DNA of 64,000 nt. It comes from Xenophilus sp. AP218F. Lineage in GTDB: Bacteria > Pseudomonadota > Gammaproteobacteria > Burkholderiales > Chromobacteriaceae. This document shows, in pieces, positions 63,283-64,000 of this stretch. The position numbers and the translations under genes were made by a program. The number at the start of each line of letters is the position of its first letter. The stretch's first letter is position 1. Location: contig NJIE01000017.1 in assembly GCA_002213445.1 (NCBI GenBank), positions 1 to 64,000 on the forward strand, read 5' to 3'. A model generated the notes under the pieces. The model did not search any database. It saw nothing but the letters and a program-made list of their open reading frames with translations, and was not told where the DNA came from.

Positions 63283-64000
63283 ATGACCATCCAGTTCATC
63301 GATCTGAAAGCGCAGTACCAGCATCTGAAGGCCGACATCGACGCCCGCATCCACGCGGTGCTGGACCACGGCCAGTACATCATGGGGCCGGAGGTGAGAG
63401 CGTTCGAGGAACAGCTGGAGGCCTATTGCGGCGCCAGGCACGCCATCGGCGTCAGCGACGGCACCAAGGCGCTGCTGATCGCCTTGATGGCGCTGGACGT
63501 GGGCGCGGGCGATGAAGTCATCACCTCGCCCTTCACCTTCATTTCCAACGCCGAAATGATCGCGCTCCTGGGCGCGACGCCGGTGTTCGTCGACATCGAC
63601 CCGGTCAGCTACAACCTGGACCCCAAGCGCCTGGAAGCGGCGATCACCCCGCGCACCCGGGCCATCATGCCGGTGAACCTGTACGGCCAGTGCGCCGATT
63701 ACGAGGCCATCAACGCCATCGCCGCCAAGCACGGCATCCCGGTGATCGAGGACGCGGCGCAAAGCTTCGGTGCCGGCCAGCGCGGAAAGAAGTCCTGCAA
63801 TCTGTCCACCATCGGCTGCACCAGCTTCTTCCCGAGCAAGCCGCTGGGTTGCTACGGCGACGGCGGCGCGGTGTTCACCAACGACGACGCGCTGGCCAAG
63901 AAGATGCGCGAAATCCGCGTGCACGGCCAGGACCGCCGCTACCACCACCCGCTGATCGGCGTGAACGGCCGTCTGGACACCATCCAGGCCGCGGTGATGC
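63283..64000 (+). CDS. wbpE: UDP-3-keto-GlcNAcA aminotransferase (WbpE-like), 3' end outside window
   Basis: The first 239 residues of a DegT/DnrJ/EryC1-family PLP aminotransferase. It has IQFIDLKAQYQHLKADID, ISDGTKAL-type GVSDGTKALLIALMALD, VITSPFTFISNAEMIALLGA, PVIEDAAQSFGA and TSFFPSKPLGCYGDGGA with the PLP-binding Lys. It would add the 3-amino group that WbpD acetylates. The reading frame is open to the window end. Confidence 0.93.
   Translation, partial: MTIQFIDLKAQYQHLKADIDARIHAVLDHGQYIMGPEVRAFEEQLEAYCGARHAIGVSDGTKALLIALMALDVGAGDEVITSPFTFISNAEMIALLGATPVFVDIDPVSYNLDPKRLEAAITPRTRAIMPVNLYGQCADYEAINAIAAKHGIPVIEDAAQSFGAGQRGKKSCNLSTIGCTSFFPSKPLGCYGDGGAVFTNDDALAKKMREIRVHGQDRRYHHPLIGVNGRLDTIQAAVM

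Overview
The window is GC-rich, densely coding bacterial chromosome. The best guess is Chromobacterium or a close relative (Chromobacteriaceae, Neisseriales). This rests on remembered gene content and layout, not on a database search: a four-gene 2,3-dihydroxybenzoate operon beside a TonB receptor, a yicC / Ser-Thr kinase / PP2C / RNase PH block, an RstAB pair, a diheme cytochrome c5, and polyphosphate:AMP phosphotransferase beside recBCD. No phage, transposase or CRISPR array was seen.

Layout. 1-1464: 3' part of a 23S rRNA gene, 5S rRNA and a terminator. 1515-4784 (minus): a membrane diguanylate cyclase and the ubiUVT set for oxygen-independent ubiquinone synthesis. 4876-12995 (minus): two paralogous operons of type IV pilus minor pilins separated by a SirB2-like membrane protein. 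Each operon holds PilE-, FimT/GspH-, PilW- and PilV-like proteins and an unusually large PilX-like protein. 13180-23969 (plus): recC, recB, a polyphosphate:AMP phosphotransferase, a small periplasmic binding protein and recD. 24094-28619 (plus): a Nudix protein, a small unknown protein, an ABC exporter and a diheme cytochrome c, with tRNA-Arg(CCG) on the minus strand. 29026-37013: an iron locus with a TonB-dependent receptor (minus) and a divergent entCEBA-type operon (plus), each behind a Fur-box-like sequence. 37123-41322: DUF523, a GNAT acetyltransferase, a 481-residue unknown protein, a beta-hydroxyacid dehydrogenase and an HU protein. 41466-47389 (minus): a ribose operon, rbsK-D-A-C-B followed by a LacI-family regulator of the Cra/FruR type. 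47883-51478: yicC, a kinase/phosphatase pair and rph. 51527-55483 (minus): a secreted trypsin-like protease, a secreted Ala/Lys repeat protein and the RstAB two-component system. 55661-59709: tRNA-Met(CAT), a MidA-like methyltransferase, a pteridine-reductase-like SDR, ttcA and a spermidine-synthase-like protein. 59913-64000 (plus): the start of a surface polysaccharide cluster (wbpA, wbpB, wbpD, wbpE) for a diacetamido-uronic acid, cut by the window end.

The most unusual part is the twin minor-pilin region. The terminal PilX-like protein of each operon (602 and 629 residues) carries a long bactofilin/beta-helix-like repeat and a Cys-rich C-terminal domain that the two paralogues share. No PilY1 tip adhesin lies nearby, so these proteins could themselves form decorated pilus tips. 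Other points of interest are a periplasmic histone-like Ala/Lys repeat protein, DHB synthesis genes without a visible NRPS, a Cra-type regulator placed as rbsR, and palindromic elements filling the gaps inside the wbp operon.
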